The position numbers were made by a program, and so were the translations under genes. From contig LWTK01000036.1 in the NCBI GenBank assembly GCA_003326205.1, positions 434,001 through 498,000 on the forward strand: 64,000 nucleotides of DNA. The letters run 5' to 3'. Below are positions 36,383-45,705 of this stretch, one piece after another. Within the stretch, counting starts at the first letter, position 1. The number at the start of each line of letters is the position of its first letter. Under the pieces are notes generated by a model that saw only the letters and a program-made list of their open reading frames with translations, was not told where the DNA came from and made no database searches. This stretch comes from Nostoc sp. ATCC 43529. Lineage in GTDB: Bacteria > Cyanobacteriota > Cyanobacteriia > Cyanobacteriales > Nostocaceae.

Positions 36383-36628
36383 ATGCCAGAACAAGGAATA
36401 AATCAAGTACCTGAAGATATTAAACAACAATTGCCCCAACACGCACAGCAAATTTTTGCAGCAGCATTTAACGCTGCTCAAAAAGATGGTTTCAGTGAAG
36501 AAGGTGCCCGTGAAGTTGCTTGGAATAGTGTCAGAAATGAGTACGAACCAGGCAGCGATGGCAAATGGCAGAGAAAGGCTGAAGACACTGCCATACATAA
36601 TAAATCTGTTACTTCTGGCGGTAATTAA
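36383..36628 (+). CDS. ChaB-family protein
   Basis: An 81-residue soluble protein. The opening DIKQQLPQHAQQIFAAAFNAAQKDG and the following EVAWNSVRNEYEPGSDGKW match the ChaB family, named from the cation transport regulator gene of E. coli. The regulatory role in cation transport is family-level and not proven. It follows the DUF1345 gene by 115 bp and precedes a MITE-like element. Confidence 0.85.
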   Translation: MPEQGINQVPEDIKQQLPQHAQQIFAAAFNAAQKDGFSEEGAREVAWNSVRNEYEPGSDGKWQRKAEDTAIHNKSVTSGGN

Positions 36629-37093
36629 TTAAGTAAATTTAACCGTCGATACAGCAGAATTCAGAACTAAGAATCCAGGATTCATACCATTTCACTAAAA
36701 CCCTGAGTAAACACAGATTTTCCGTAGGGGCGCACAGATGTGCGCTCCTACCAACGTATTCGGAGCATCATTAAAGTGAAACGGTATCATGCAAGATGAA
36801 ATATATGATTATAAGTTGAGGACAAAATTTTTAACTGAATAAAAAGTATTGGGATTTTATGAAGGAAGAGATAAAACTTTTCCTTGAAAAATAGCTATAG
36901 AAACATATAAACCGTTTTTATGTGTATATTTTATTATCAAAAGATTGCCATTGATTATTTAGAGTAATAGGCAGTGAAGGATTTATAATAAACCGATAGG
37001 CAACTATATTGTTTTTGTTTATAGGCATAGCGGCAAAGAAATCATTACACTTAAGTTAGTTGCCCTGCTAGTATTGACCGTTCCATAGAATCG
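36629..37093. other. Intergenic region with MITE-like element
   Basis: Carries the inverted-repeat element at 36684-36787; the rest is AT-rich and may hold the promoter for the NADH dehydrogenase gene. Confidence 0.55.
36684..36787. mobile_element. MITE-like element, 104 bp
   Basis: Terminal inverted repeats ATACCATTTCACT and AGTGAAACGGTAT match at 12 of 13 positions. The centre is a second inverted repeat, GTAGGGGCGCACA/TGTGCGCTCCTAC (12 of 13). No coding capacity. Target-site duplication was not established; a TCAT flanks the left end and CATG the right. Confidence 0.55.
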
Positions 37094-38287
37094 ATGACTC
37101 AACAAACTTCTAGAATCTGCATCCTTGGTGGAGGCTTCGGTGGTCTCTACACAGCCTTGCGTTTAAGCCAGTTACCTTGGGAATCTACACAAAAACCCGA
37201 AATTGTTTTGGTAGATCAAAGCGATCGCTTTCTATTTTCCCCCTTCCTCTACGAATTACTCACTGGCGAACTGCAAACCTGGGAAATTGCCCCACCATTT
37301 GAAGAACTTTTACAAGGCACAGGGGTACGTTTTTATCAAGGAGTCGTATCTGGAATTGACATCGACCAGCGACGGGTAAACTTACATGAAGGGCCGCAAA
37401 TCCCTTACGAACGATTAGTGCTGGCGCTAGGAGGAGAAACACCGCTAGATTTAGTACCTGGTGCAGCAACCTACGCCTACACATTCCGGACAATCTCCGA
37501 CGCCTATCGTTTAGAAGAACGCCTGCGATTTTTAGAAGAATCCGATGCTGATAAAATTCGAGTGGCGATCGTCGGCGCTGGTTACAGTGGTGTAGAGTTA
37601 GCTTGTAAGTTAGCCGATAGACTAGGCGAAAGAGGACGCTTTCGCATTGTTGAAATCGCCGACCAAATCTTGCGAACTTCCCCAGAATTTAACCGTGAAG
37701 CAGCCAAAAAAGCTTTAGATGACCGTGGCGTGTTTCTTGATTTAGAAACCAAAGTCGAATCAATCGGGCAAGATACCATCTCCCTAGAGTATAAAAATCA
37801 AGTAGATATAATTCCCGTCGAATTAGTAATTTGGACAGTGGGAACACGAGTTGCGCCAGTGGTGAAATCTCTTCCCCTCAAGCAAAATCAGCGCGGCCAA
37901 ATCAGCACCACATCGAATTTACAAGTCTTCGAGCATCCAGAAATCTTTGCCTTGGGAGATTTAGCAGACTGTCACGATGCAGAAGGACAACAGATACCCG
38001 CCACCGCCCAAGCTGCTTTCCAACAAGCTGATTACGCTGCTTGGAATATCTGGGCTTCTCTTACCAATCGTCCTTTACTTCCCTTCCGCTATCAACACTT
38101 AGGCGAAATGATGGCATTGGGCAAAGACAACGCCACCCTCGCTGGCTTAGGAATGAAACTAGATGGGCGTTTGGGATACATCGGTCGTCGTCTTGCTTAT
38201 TTATACAGGTTGCCAACTTTAGATCATCAGCTTAAAGTTGGTTTTAATTGGTTAGTCCGTCCTATTATAGAGACACTTTCTAAGTAA
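37094..38287 (+). CDS. Type II NADH dehydrogenase (NdbB-like)
   Basis: A 397-residue FAD-dependent oxidoreductase with RICILGGGFGGLYTALRL (FAD Rossmann), a second dinucleotide site VAIVGAGYSGVELACKLA (about 155-172), and EIFALGDLADC with PATAQAAFQQADYAAWNI. These give the two-Rossmann NDH-2 plan. It passes electrons from NAD(P)H to a quinone without proton pumping. The length and sequence layout fit the NdbB/NDC1 branch, which in Synechocystis and plants also reduces demethylphylloquinone; subgroup is inferred, so no gene symbol is given. Confidence 0.85.
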   Translation: MTQQTSRICILGGGFGGLYTALRLSQLPWESTQKPEIVLVDQSDRFLFSPFLYELLTGELQTWEIAPPFEELLQGTGVRFYQGVVSGIDIDQRRVNLHEGPQIPYERLVLALGGETPLDLVPGAATYAYTFRTISDAYRLEERLRFLEESDADKIRVAIVGAGYSGVELACKLADRLGERGRFRIVEIADQILRTSPEFNREAAKKALDDRGVFLDLETKVESIGQDTISLEYKNQVDIIPVELVIWTVGTRVAPVVKSLPLKQNQRGQISTTSNLQVFEHPEIFALGDLADCHDAEGQQIPATAQAAFQQADYAAWNIWASLTNRPLLPFRYQHLGEMMALGKDNATLAGLGMKLDGRLGYIGRRLAYLYRLPTLDHQLKVGFNWLVRPIIETLSK

Positions 38288-38429
38288 CATTGGGCATGGG
38301 GCATTGGGCATTGGGCATCGGATGAGGGGCAGGGGAGGCAGGGGGAGATAGAGAAATAGACGCAAAACACTTGTTGCAAATTGTCTCCTTGTACCTTTGT
38401 TTTCTCATCTCTCTATGCCCCATGCCCTA

Positions 38430-38478
38430 TGACGCCACTTGCTCCACTTGGGGAGACCCCAAGACCGCAGTGGCTCCC
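38430..38478. repeat. Dispersed palindromic repeat, inverted copy
   Basis: Read on the minus strand it gives GCGGTCTTGGGG-TCT-CCCCAAG, then GGAGCAAGTGGCG, like the elements at 3017 and 27981. It is embedded in ATGCCCTATGCCCC tandem units. Confidence 0.55.
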
Positions 38479-38511
38479 CCATGCCCTATGCCCCATTCCC
38501 CAGTCCCCGTT

Positions 38512-39159
38512 ATGGAACAACCGAAAGTTATTTTTTTAGATGCTGTGGGCACACTATTTGATGTTAAAGGTAGTGTGGGTGAAGTTTATAGTCAAATAGC
38601 TGAGGAATTTGGGGTTACAGTTTCCCCTGAAACATTAAATAAAACCTTCATCCAAAGCTTTAAAGCATCGCCGCCGCCCATATTTCCAGATGCAGAACTG
38701 CAAGATATTCCCCAGCGTGAGTTTGATTGGTGGCGGATAATTGCCTTGAACACTTTTGAAAGTGCAGGAGTTCTCAAGCAATTTTCTGACTTTTCGGCTT
38801 TTTTTAGCGAACTTTACATTCACTTTGGTACTGGCGAACCGTGGGTTGTCTATCCCGATGTCCTACCAGCTTTGATTAACTGGCGACAGTTGGGAATCAC
38901 TTTAGGAGTGCTGTCTAATTTTGATTCGCGGATTTATTCAGTATTGCAAAGTTTGGGATTGAGAGAGTTTTTTAGTTCTATTACTATTTCTACTCAAGTG
39001 CGTGCAGCTAAACCCGATCCTCAAATTTTTGCCATTGCTTTAAACAAACATAAATGTTCCCCAGAAGTAGCATGGCATGTTGGCGATAGCATCGTTGAAG
39101 ATTATTACGGAGCTAAAGCTGCTGGTTTGAGAGCCGTTTGGATCAATCGTGGGAAATGA
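38512..39159 (+). CDS. HAD-superfamily hydrolase (subfamily IA)
   Basis: The ATG at 38512 (MEQPKVIFLDAVGTLFD) gives 215 residues; the longer frame is repeat-derived. Motif I carries the Asp in FLDAVGTLFD, motif II is LGVLSNFDSR, motif III Lys in KPDPQIF, and motif IV VGDSIVEDYYGAKAAGL. Family members are phosphatases for sugar phosphates and similar small molecules in the cytoplasm. The substrate is unknown. Preceded by repeat DNA, so its promoter is likely close to the gene. Confidence 0.85.
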   Translation: MEQPKVIFLDAVGTLFDVKGSVGEVYSQIAEEFGVTVSPETLNKTFIQSFKASPPPIFPDAELQDIPQREFDWWRIIALNTFESAGVLKQFSDFSAFFSELYIHFGTGEPWVVYPDVLPALINWRQLGITLGVLSNFDSRIYSVLQSLGLREFFSSITISTQVRAAKPDPQIFAIALNKHKCSPEVAWHVGDSIVEDYYGAKAAGLRAVWINRGK

Positions 39160-39854
39160 ATGATAACAATTTTGGATTTTGGATACTTCGACAGGCTCAG
39201 TACAAGTTTTAGATTTTGGATTAAAAGCTTTTGCTAAAAAGCTATTTCAAGAATTTAAAAAAATACTTCCTATAGGCTAATTCTACAAAATTGTGGGTTT
39301 ACCAGACGTGATAAATCGCCGTCTATACAAGTGTTTTGGTCTTATCTGAACTGTATTGGCTATAAAACCGATTACTCCAAAAACTTACAATCTTCTACTG
39401 GGGACTGGCGACTGGGTGAAAAGTCTTTTGGTATCTAAGTTTTCTCATCTTTTGATGTCCTAACCAGCTTGGCTGTTGTTATAAAACTAGAAGTTTCAAG
39501 CTCAGAGATTCAGCCACAAAGCTCAGATATTCAGCGACAAAGCTCAGAAGTTCAGCGACGAACCTCAGATATTCAACGACAAGCCTCAGATATTCAACGG
39601 CGAACCTCAGATATTCAACGATGAAGCTCGGATATTCAGCGACGAACCTCAGATATTCAACGGCGAACCTCAGATATTCAGCGACGAACCTCAGATATTC
39701 AACGACGAACCTCAAAGGTTCAAACAATACACTTGGGATAAACATTTTTTCTCCCCTGCCCCCTGCCCCCTACTCTCTTATTCTCCATGCTGCCCTAACA
39801 CTCGTATGATCGAGATATCAGCAAAATATAACAACCAGGTTTTTACAGTCAAAC
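39160..39854. other. Intergenic region with a 21-bp tandem array
   Basis: A CGACAGGCTCAGTACAAG remnant of a dispersed repeat lies near 39190, followed by unique DNA and the array at 39499-39729. No gene is supported; the minus-strand frame over the array is a consequence of the 21-bp period. Confidence 0.6.
39499..39729. repeat. 21-bp tandem repeat array, about 11 units
   Basis: Consensus unit ACCTCAGATATTCAACGACGA, with variation in the last few bases. The period is a multiple of 3, so frames stay open on both strands (a minus-strand heptad reading EYLRFV). Confidence 0.85.
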
Positions 39855-40715
39855 ATGGGCAATATTTGGGAAATCGATTTTTACTCTCGTCCGATTTTAG
39901 ACGCCAATCAAAAAAAAGTTTGGGAAGTCTTAGTCTGTGAAAGTCCTTTGGATGTCAATAAACAAGCAGATTCTTTGTTTCGCTATGCTCAATATTGCCC
40001 CAGCACCCAGGTAAATTCGGGCTGGTTGCGGACTGCATTGCAAGAAGCTATTAACCAAGCTGGAAAAGCGCCAATTAAAATTCGCTTTTTCCGCCGCCAA
40101 ATGAACAATATGATTACGAAAGCTTGCCAAGACTTGGGAATTCCCGCCCAGCCAAGCCGCCGTACTTTAATTCTCAACCAATGGTTACAACAGCGGATGC
40201 AGGACGTGTATCCTCAAGAACCAGGGTATCAAGGAGGTACTAATCCCTCAGTCCGGTTGGAGAAACCTTTGCCGCAACGTTTACCAGATGCTTTGGAAGG
40301 ACAGCAGTGGGTATTTGTGAGTTTAGCTGCGGGGGATTTGGCAGAGATGTCAGAGTGGGAAATTAGCTTTGGTGAAGCTTTCCCGCTAGAGTTGGCACAA
40401 GTATCACCCGAAACCCGTATTCCTGGTGTTTTATTTTTCTCACCTAGAGCCTTGCCTTTGGCGGGTTGGATGTCTGGTTTGGAGTTGGCTTTTTTGAAAG
40501 TTGACTCTAACCAAGAGACGAGATTGCTTTTAGAAACTGGTGTTAGTGAAAGCTGGATTGTGGCAAATATCAAAAAACCTCAAATTTTAGCAGAAGCCAA
40601 AGGTTTTGAAGAAGCCAAGCAAAAAGCTAACGGGGTGCATTTTCTAGGTGTACAGTCCGATCCCAAAGCGGAATCATTTGCTGGTTTTTGGCTGTTGCAA
40701 GAGGTTAATCTTTGA
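39855..40715 (+). CDS. Tab2/Atab2-family RNA-binding protein
   Basis: A 286-residue protein matching the Tab2/Atab2 family throughout: GNIWEIDFYSRPI at the start, WEVLVCES, IKIRFFRRQMNNMITKACQDLGI, and a C-terminal WLLQEVNL. In green algae and plants, Tab2/Atab2 binds psaB mRNA and supports photosystem I translation; the cyanobacterial function is by analogy. It is preceded by the 21-bp array, and its 3' end borders a GGGGAGTGGGG repeat. Single gene. Confidence 0.85.
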   Translation: MGNIWEIDFYSRPILDANQKKVWEVLVCESPLDVNKQADSLFRYAQYCPSTQVNSGWLRTALQEAINQAGKAPIKIRFFRRQMNNMITKACQDLGIPAQPSRRTLILNQWLQQRMQDVYPQEPGYQGGTNPSVRLEKPLPQRLPDALEGQQWVFVSLAAGDLAEMSEWEISFGEAFPLELAQVSPETRIPGVLFFSPRALPLAGWMSGLELAFLKVDSNQETRLLLETGVSESWIVANIKKPQILAEAKGFEEAKQKANGVHFLGVQSDPKAESFAGFWLLQEVNL

Positions 40716-40734
40716 AAATGGGGAGTGGGGAGTG

Positions 40735-40812
40735 GGGAGACGCGGGGACGCAAAGAAAAACAAATGCCCAATGCCCAATGCCCCTTGCCCAATGCCCAAT
40801 GCCCAATGCCCA
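40735..40812. repeat. GGGGAGTGGGG and GCCCAATGCCC tandem repeats
   Basis: Short degenerate repeat units, non-coding, followed by a HIP1-like site. Confidence 0.6.
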
Positions 40813-40853
40813 AAAATTGCGATCGCGTAAGAAACGTTGAGACATGGCAATGA

Positions 40854-40978
40854 TTTGGGATAATTATCTGCGTCTATCAGCGTCGATCTGTGGTTGAAAA
40901 TTGCAATTGCAAAATTGCGCTGATGATTTTTTGGATAATTATCTGCGTCTGTTGGCGTTGATATGCGGTTCAAAATCC
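40854..40978. repeat. Direct duplication of a 45-bp segment
   Basis: TTATCTGCGTCTATCAGCGT...GGTTGAAAAT and TTATCTGCGTCTGTTGGCGT...GGTTCAAAAT are two diverged copies just before the PmbA/TldD-like gene. Confidence 0.6.
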
Positions 40979-40995
40979 ACAATTCACTAAGGGTC

Positions 40996-42309
40996 ATGGG
41001 TTCTGAAAATTTGTCAAAAGATACACTAGCAGAAGAACTGCTGGAACTAGCGATAAAATCTGGCGCAGAAGCAGCTGAGGTGTACCAATCACACTCCCTT
41101 TCTCGTCCAGTTTTTTTTGAGGCCAACCGACTCAAGCAGCTAGAAACCAGCCAATCTGAAGGTACAGCCCTGCGGCTTTGGCGAAATGGGCGTCCAGGAC
41201 TGACGGTGGCTTACGGTTCTGTCCCAGCCCAAGTGATGGTGGAAAAAGCTTTGGCTTTGAGCCAACTAAATCAGCCGGAACCAGTGGAATTAGGCTCTAA
41301 TTTTCAGCCATCTTACCCAGATTTAGGGGAAAGTGTGCCGATAGAGGTTTTGGTAGACTGGGGCAAGGAAGCGATCGCACTCATCCGCGATGCCTATCCC
41401 GATGTCGTGTGCAATGGCGACTGGGAATGTGATGTTGAAACTACTAGGCTAGTCAATACTAAAGGTTTAGATTGCCACTACACCGACACTACCCTCAGTT
41501 GCTACATGTCGGCGGAATGGGTGCGTGGTGATGATTTTTTGAGTGTGTCTGATGGTCAAACCCAGCGAGGCGAACTCGAACCAGAGAAATTAGCTAACCA
41601 AATTTTACAGCGATTAATTTGGGCAAGAGAAAATGTTTCATCTCCCAATGGCCGCGTCCCAATTTTATTTACTTCTAAAGCCGCCGATATGCTTTGGGGT
41701 ACTGTGCAAGCAGCTTTGAATGGCAAGCGAGTTTTAGAAGCAGCTTCTCCTTGGACAGAACGCTTGGGTAGCCCAGTGATGGCACCAAGCCTCACCCTCT
41801 ACCAAGATCCCCAAGCCGGCCCTTACAGTTGCCCTTTTGATGATGAAGGCACTCCGACTCAATTTTTAGTATTTATCCAAAACGGAACTTTAGAGCATTT
41901 CTATGGCGATCGCACTACCGGCCGCCAACTAACTACTCACACCACCGGAAATGGTTTTCGCCCCAGTTTAGGCAGCTATCCCACCCCTGGTTTATTTAAT
42001 TTTCTCATCCAGCCAGGATCGTTATCGCTACAAGAGTTAATTGAACAGTTGGATGATGGCTTAATTGTGGATCAAATGCTGGGTAATGGTGGCAGTATTT
42101 CTGGAGATTTTTCAATCAACGTTGATTTAGGCTACCGCGTCCAAAATGGTCATGTAATTGGACGCGTTAAGGATACGATGGTTGCAGGTAATGTCTACGC
42201 AGCTCTCAAGCAATTAGTTACACTCGGCAACGATGTTGATTGGAATGGTTCTTGTTATACTCCATCTCTTATAGTCGAAGGGCTATCGACGACTGGGAGA
42301 AGTAATTAA
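40996..42309 (+). CDS. PmbA/TldD-family metalloprotease-like protein
   Basis: The ATG at 40996 gives 437 residues; the frame is open from ATG 40963 but that part lies in the duplicated segment. The protein has AAEVYQSHSLSRPVFFEANRLKQ at the N-terminal domain, SGDFSINVDLGYRVQNGHVIGRVKDTMVAGNVYAALKQ near the C terminus, typical of PmbA/TldE. The family works with TldD to cut unfolded or peptide substrates such as microcin precursors and CcdA. A TldD partner is not in the window. The ClC gene follows after 29 bp, so they may share a transcript. Confidence 0.82.
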   Translation: MGSENLSKDTLAEELLELAIKSGAEAAEVYQSHSLSRPVFFEANRLKQLETSQSEGTALRLWRNGRPGLTVAYGSVPAQVMVEKALALSQLNQPEPVELGSNFQPSYPDLGESVPIEVLVDWGKEAIALIRDAYPDVVCNGDWECDVETTRLVNTKGLDCHYTDTTLSCYMSAEWVRGDDFLSVSDGQTQRGELEPEKLANQILQRLIWARENVSSPNGRVPILFTSKAADMLWGTVQAALNGKRVLEAASPWTERLGSPVMAPSLTLYQDPQAGPYSCPFDDEGTPTQFLVFIQNGTLEHFYGDRTTGRQLTTHTTGNGFRPSLGSYPTPGLFNFLIQPGSLSLQELIEQLDDGLIVDQMLGNGGSISGDFSINVDLGYRVQNGHVIGRVKDTMVAGNVYAALKQLVTLGNDVDWNGSCYTPSLIVEGLSTTGRSN

Positions 42310-42338
42310 ATTGCCCAATGCCCTAACCCCGAAAAATT

Positions 42339-45014
42339 ATGTCTCTTCCTGTTCTGAATCAGCGCTTTCGCACTTGGTGGCAGCCTAGAAGAGGTTTAGC
42401 GATCGCCGAAGCTTGTGTTATCGGTCTGGTTGCGGCCTTATCTGCGGTGTTGCTGAAAGTGGGTTCGGGATGGCTGGGAACATGGCGAGTCCACAGTACT
42501 AGCCTGTTACCTGTATGGCTGGCACTGCCGATGGTTGGTCTTGTTTTGGGGTTTGTGGCTGGCACTTTGGTGGAGAGGTTGGCACCAGAGGCTTCTGGTA
42601 GCGGTATTCCCCAAGTTAAAGCAACTCTAGCTAATGTACCCATTAGGCTATCTTGGCGTGTGGCTGGTGTGAAGTTACTCAGCGCCATCATCACCATCGG
42701 TTCGGGCATGACTCTGGGACGCCAAGGCCCTACTGTCCAAGTGGGGGCAAGTTTGGCAGCAGGGATGAGTCGCTCTTTTCCCACTTCTCCAGATCATCGG
42801 CGGCAAATGATTGCAGCAGGCGCTGGTGCAGGTTTGGCGGCTGCTTTCAATGCCCCGATCGCAGGTGTATTATTTATCGTGGAAGAGTTACTCCACGATT
42901 TATCGGGGCTGACTCTGGGAACTGCGATTATTGCTTCTTTTATTGGTGGGGTGATATCCCGGCTTTTAGGTGGTGGCAGTTTAGACCTGAACCTACGATT
43001 GGTGCAATCTACCAGCCAATTCTCTATCCCCGAAATTCCTTTTTTCCTAGTATTGGGTATTTTGGCAGGTCTACTGGGTGCATTATTTAATCGGGGAATA
43101 ATTTTTAGTATTAAATGTTATCAGCGATTACATATCAGTTTACCCCTACGGGTTGCTTTGGCTGGATTTATCTCTGGTGTTGTGGTAGCAATGCTCCCCG
43201 CTTCCTTCCGCGATAATACTGGGTTAAGAGAATATGTAATTACTGGAGTAGCCCATCCCTCTGTAGCAGCGATCGCTTTTGGGGCACAGTTCATCCTCAC
43301 ACTGGTAGCATTTGGTTCGGGAGCGCCAGGGGGATTATTTGCTCCTAGTCTGATTTTGGGTTCTTGCTTAGGACACATTATCGGTGTATTTGAGTTTTAT
43401 ATTACAGGAGCGGGTTCGCCGACTACTTATGCCCTAGCAGGTATGGGTGGATTTTTTAGCGCCGTCTCCAAGGTGCCAATCACAGCAATTGTGATTGTGT
43501 TTGAGATGACTACAGATTTCAATCTGGTGCTACCTTTAATGATTGTTTGTGTAGCAGCTTACTTGGTTGCGGAAAAGGCAGTGCCTGGTTCCCTTTATGA
43601 GAAACTTTTGGAATTGAAAGGTATTACTCTCACCAAAGAAGTCGCTGTGGAGGGAGCATTAACTAAGTTAACCGCCAAGGATGTGATGCAAGAACGGGTG
43701 GAAACTTTGGATGCACAGATGAGCTTAGAAGAAGTAATGCAAGCTTTTGCCCGTTCTCATCATCGGGGTTTTCCCGTAGTAGAAGATAACAAGTTAGTAG
43801 GAATTGTAACGCAAACAGATTTGCTGAAAATCCGCGATCGCAATCTAGCTAGCGATCTTTCTTTAAAAGAAATTATGACGGCTGTCCCAATGACAGTAAC
43901 ACCAATCCACACCTTGAGCAATGTTTTGTATTTACTCGATCGCTATCAAATCAGCCGCTTACCAGTGGTGGATGGACGAAAACTGATTGGGATTATTACC
44001 CGTGCAGATATTATTCGGGCGGAAGCAGACCATCTCAATGCTGATGACAGAAAACCTAAACTGCGTCCAGAACCTTCTTATGTAGTGTATCAAACGCGAT
44101 CGCCCAGCATTGGTAGAGGTAGATTATTAGTACCAGTAGCTAATCCCGAAACAGCGGCAATATTATTACAGATGGCAACAGCTATTGCCCGCGATCGCCA
44201 TTATGAAATAGAGTGCATACAAGTAATACTGGTGTCACGCCACAGTTCCCCATCTGAAACACACGTCAGAACAGCAAAAAGTCGTCGTCTGCTCCGCAAA
44301 GCAGAAGTCTTAGCGAAAAAGTGGCGAATTCCCCTGCACACACAAATTCGAGTTACCCACGATGTCGCTCAAGCAATTTTGGAGACAATCAACGAACAAC
44401 ACATCGACCTAATATTAATGGGATGGAAAGGTAGCACATCTACCCCAGGTCGGATTTTTGGCAACGTTGTAGACACCATAATTCGCCAAGCCACCTGTGA
44501 AGTAGTTTTAGTCAAGTTAGGCAAAACTCAGGAAGACGCGGGGACACCGGGACGCGGGGACAACGGGAATTTATCACAAGCACTCTTTGCGTCTTCTTCC
44601 ACTCCCCACTCCTTCAACCGCTGGCTAGTCCCAATGGCTGGCGGCCCGAATTCACGAGTAGCCATTAAATTACTTCCGGCTTTAGTCACCTTGGGCAATG
44701 ACCCAAAAATTCGCTTGACACAGGTGTTTAAACCATCTGAGTTGCAGCCAAACATGACAGTTTTAGAAAATGCTATCCGTCAACTGATGCGTCGCCGTGA
44801 ATTGTCTAGTACTGTTGTTGCTTTTCCTGTACAAGCTAATTCAGTTGCCGAAGGTGTGATTAAATTAGTAAAAACCGAAGGTTATGATGTCGTAGTTGTG
44901 GGAGCCTCCCGCGAGGGATTGTTGCAGCAGGCGATTCAAGGTAATATTCCAGAAGCGATCGCCTCTGGTGTGGAAAGTACAGTAATTCTGGTTAGGAGTG
45001 CGATTAATAGTTAG
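42339..45014 (+). CDS. ClC-type chloride channel/antiporter fused to CBS pair and two USP domains
   Basis: An 891-residue fusion. The ClC core (residues about 20-430) has [22 protein letters not shown] and [13 protein letters not shown], the selectivity-filter blocks. Residues about 445-565 are two CBS domains ([24 protein letters not shown]). From about 590 on are two universal stress protein-like domains ([30 protein letters not shown]). It conducts or exchanges chloride; CBS pairs usually sense adenine nucleotides. Residues 735-760 ([13 protein letters not shown]) are a low-complexity, repeat-like linker between the USP halves. Full length and intact. Confidence 0.9.
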   Translation: MSLPVLNQRFRTWWQPRRGLAIAEACVIGLVAALSAVLLKVGSGWLGTWRVHSTSLLPVWLALPMVGLVLGFVAGTLVERLAPEASGSGIPQVKATLANVPIRLSWRVAGVKLLSAIITIGSGMTLGRQGPTVQVGASLAAGMSRSFPTSPDHRRQMIAAGAGAGLAAAFNAPIAGVLFIVEELLHDLSGLTLGTAIIASFIGGVISRLLGGGSLDLNLRLVQSTSQFSIPEIPFFLVLGILAGLLGALFNRGIIFSIKCYQRLHISLPLRVALAGFISGVVVAMLPASFRDNTGLREYVITGVAHPSVAAIAFGAQFILTLVAFGSGAPGGLFAPSLILGSCLGHIIGVFEFYITGAGSPTTYALAGMGGFFSAVSKVPITAIVIVFEMTTDFNLVLPLMIVCVAAYLVAEKAVPGSLYEKLLELKGITLTKEVAVEGALTKLTAKDVMQERVETLDAQMSLEEVMQAFARSHHRGFPVVEDNKLVGIVTQTDLLKIRDRNLASDLSLKEIMTAVPMTVTPIHTLSNVLYLLDRYQISRLPVVDGRKLIGIITRADIIRAEADHLNADDRKPKLRPEPSYVVYQTRSPSIGRGRLLVPVANPETAAILLQMATAIARDRHYEIECIQVILVSRHSSPSETHVRTAKSRRLLRKAEVLAKKWRIPLHTQIRVTHDVAQAILETINEQHIDLILMGWKGSTSTPGRIFGNVVDTIIRQATCEVVLVKLGKTQEDAGTPGRGDNGNLSQALFASSSTPHSFNRWLVPMAGGPNSRVAIKLLPALVTLGNDPKIRLTQVFKPSELQPNMTVLENAIRQLMRRRELSSTVVAFPVQANSVAEGVIKLVKTEGYDVVVVGASREGLLQQAIQGNIPEAIASGVESTVILVRSAINS

Positions 45015-45016
45015 AT

Positions 45017-45209
45017 GGCAATAGGCAAGAGGGAAAAGGCAATAGGGAAAAGGCAAGAGGCAATAGGCAAGAGGCAATAGGGAAAAGGCAATAGGCAAGA
45101 GGCAAGAGGCAATAGGGAAAAGGCAATAGGCAAGAGGCAAGAGGCAATAGGGAAAAGGCAATAGGCAAGAGGCAAGAGGCAATAGGGAAAAGGCAATAGG
45201 CAATAGGAA
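45017..45209. repeat. Short tandem heptamer repeat, GGCAATA/GGCAAGA/GGGAAAA
   Basis: Interlaced 7-bp units follow the stop of the ClC fusion gene immediately. The inverted counterpart lies at 45583-45705. Confidence 0.85.
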
Positions 45210-45284
45210 TCAGGGTTTGAGCCTGGTTTGTTTTTATTTAGATAGTTTCGATTTTATTGTGCTAACTGTAATTAATTGCTTGAA

Positions 45285-45476
45285 TTAGTGATACCAGACA
45301 CCAATAATCAGAGTAAAAATTATTGGTATTAAGATTGGAATAGCAACTACAAGTCCCCACTTCCCAAACTTAATTTCCTCACCTTCAGATTTTAAAAACG
45401 CAATCCAGCCTACAACTCCCATCAAAACCCAAATGAACCCAAAAACCAGAAATATAACAAATACTGAATCTTGCAT
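45285..45476 (-). CDS. Small two-helix membrane protein (63 aa), unknown
   Basis: The peptide has two hydrophobic helices (VFVIFLVFGFIWVLMGVVGWI and WGLVVAIPILIPIIFTLIIG) joined by a polar loop with Lys and Glu (SEGEEIKFGK). No family is recognised. It sits in a 570-bp space between oppositely oriented tandem repeats, isolated from neighbours. The codon use and clean topology make a real gene plausible. Confidence 0.5.
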   Translation of the reverse strand: MQDSVFVIFLVFGFIWVLMGVVGWIAFLKSEGEEIKFGKWGLVVAIPILIPIIFTLIIGVWYH

Positions 45477-45582
45477 TTTTCAAACTACCAAATTATTTTC
45501 ATAAATTTCCACAATCTAACTAATAGAGTACTCACATTTGATTAGCAAAAAAAACTCACTACAACTCAATAGCCCTTCTTTA

Positions 45583-45705
45583 CTATTGCCTCTTGCCTAT
45601 TGCCTATTGCCTCTTGCCTCTTGCCTCTTACCTCTTGCCTATTGCCTCTTGCCTATTGCCTCTTGCCTATTGCCTCTTACCTATTGCCTGTTCCCTATTC
45701 CCTAC
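45583..45705. repeat. Short tandem heptamer repeat, TTGCCTA/TTGCCTC, inverted relative to 45017-45209
   Basis: The first 30 bp or so of this run (from 45667) code for the final residues of the glycosyltransferase, so the gene ends inside the array. Confidence 0.85.

Noticed and set aside
39499..39729. CRISPR array
   Set aside because: Units are contiguous with no unique spacers, and no cas gene is present; the same applies to the array at 57434.
39479..39745. Minus-strand frame of heptad type over the 21-bp array
   Set aside because: The frame exists only because the tandem unit is a multiple of three. No ribosome site and no non-repeat sequence is encoded.
45011..45203. Frames reading [10 protein letters not shown] over the heptamer array
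   Set aside because: Hydrophobic appearance comes from the TTGCCTA repeat; same reading appears at every such array.
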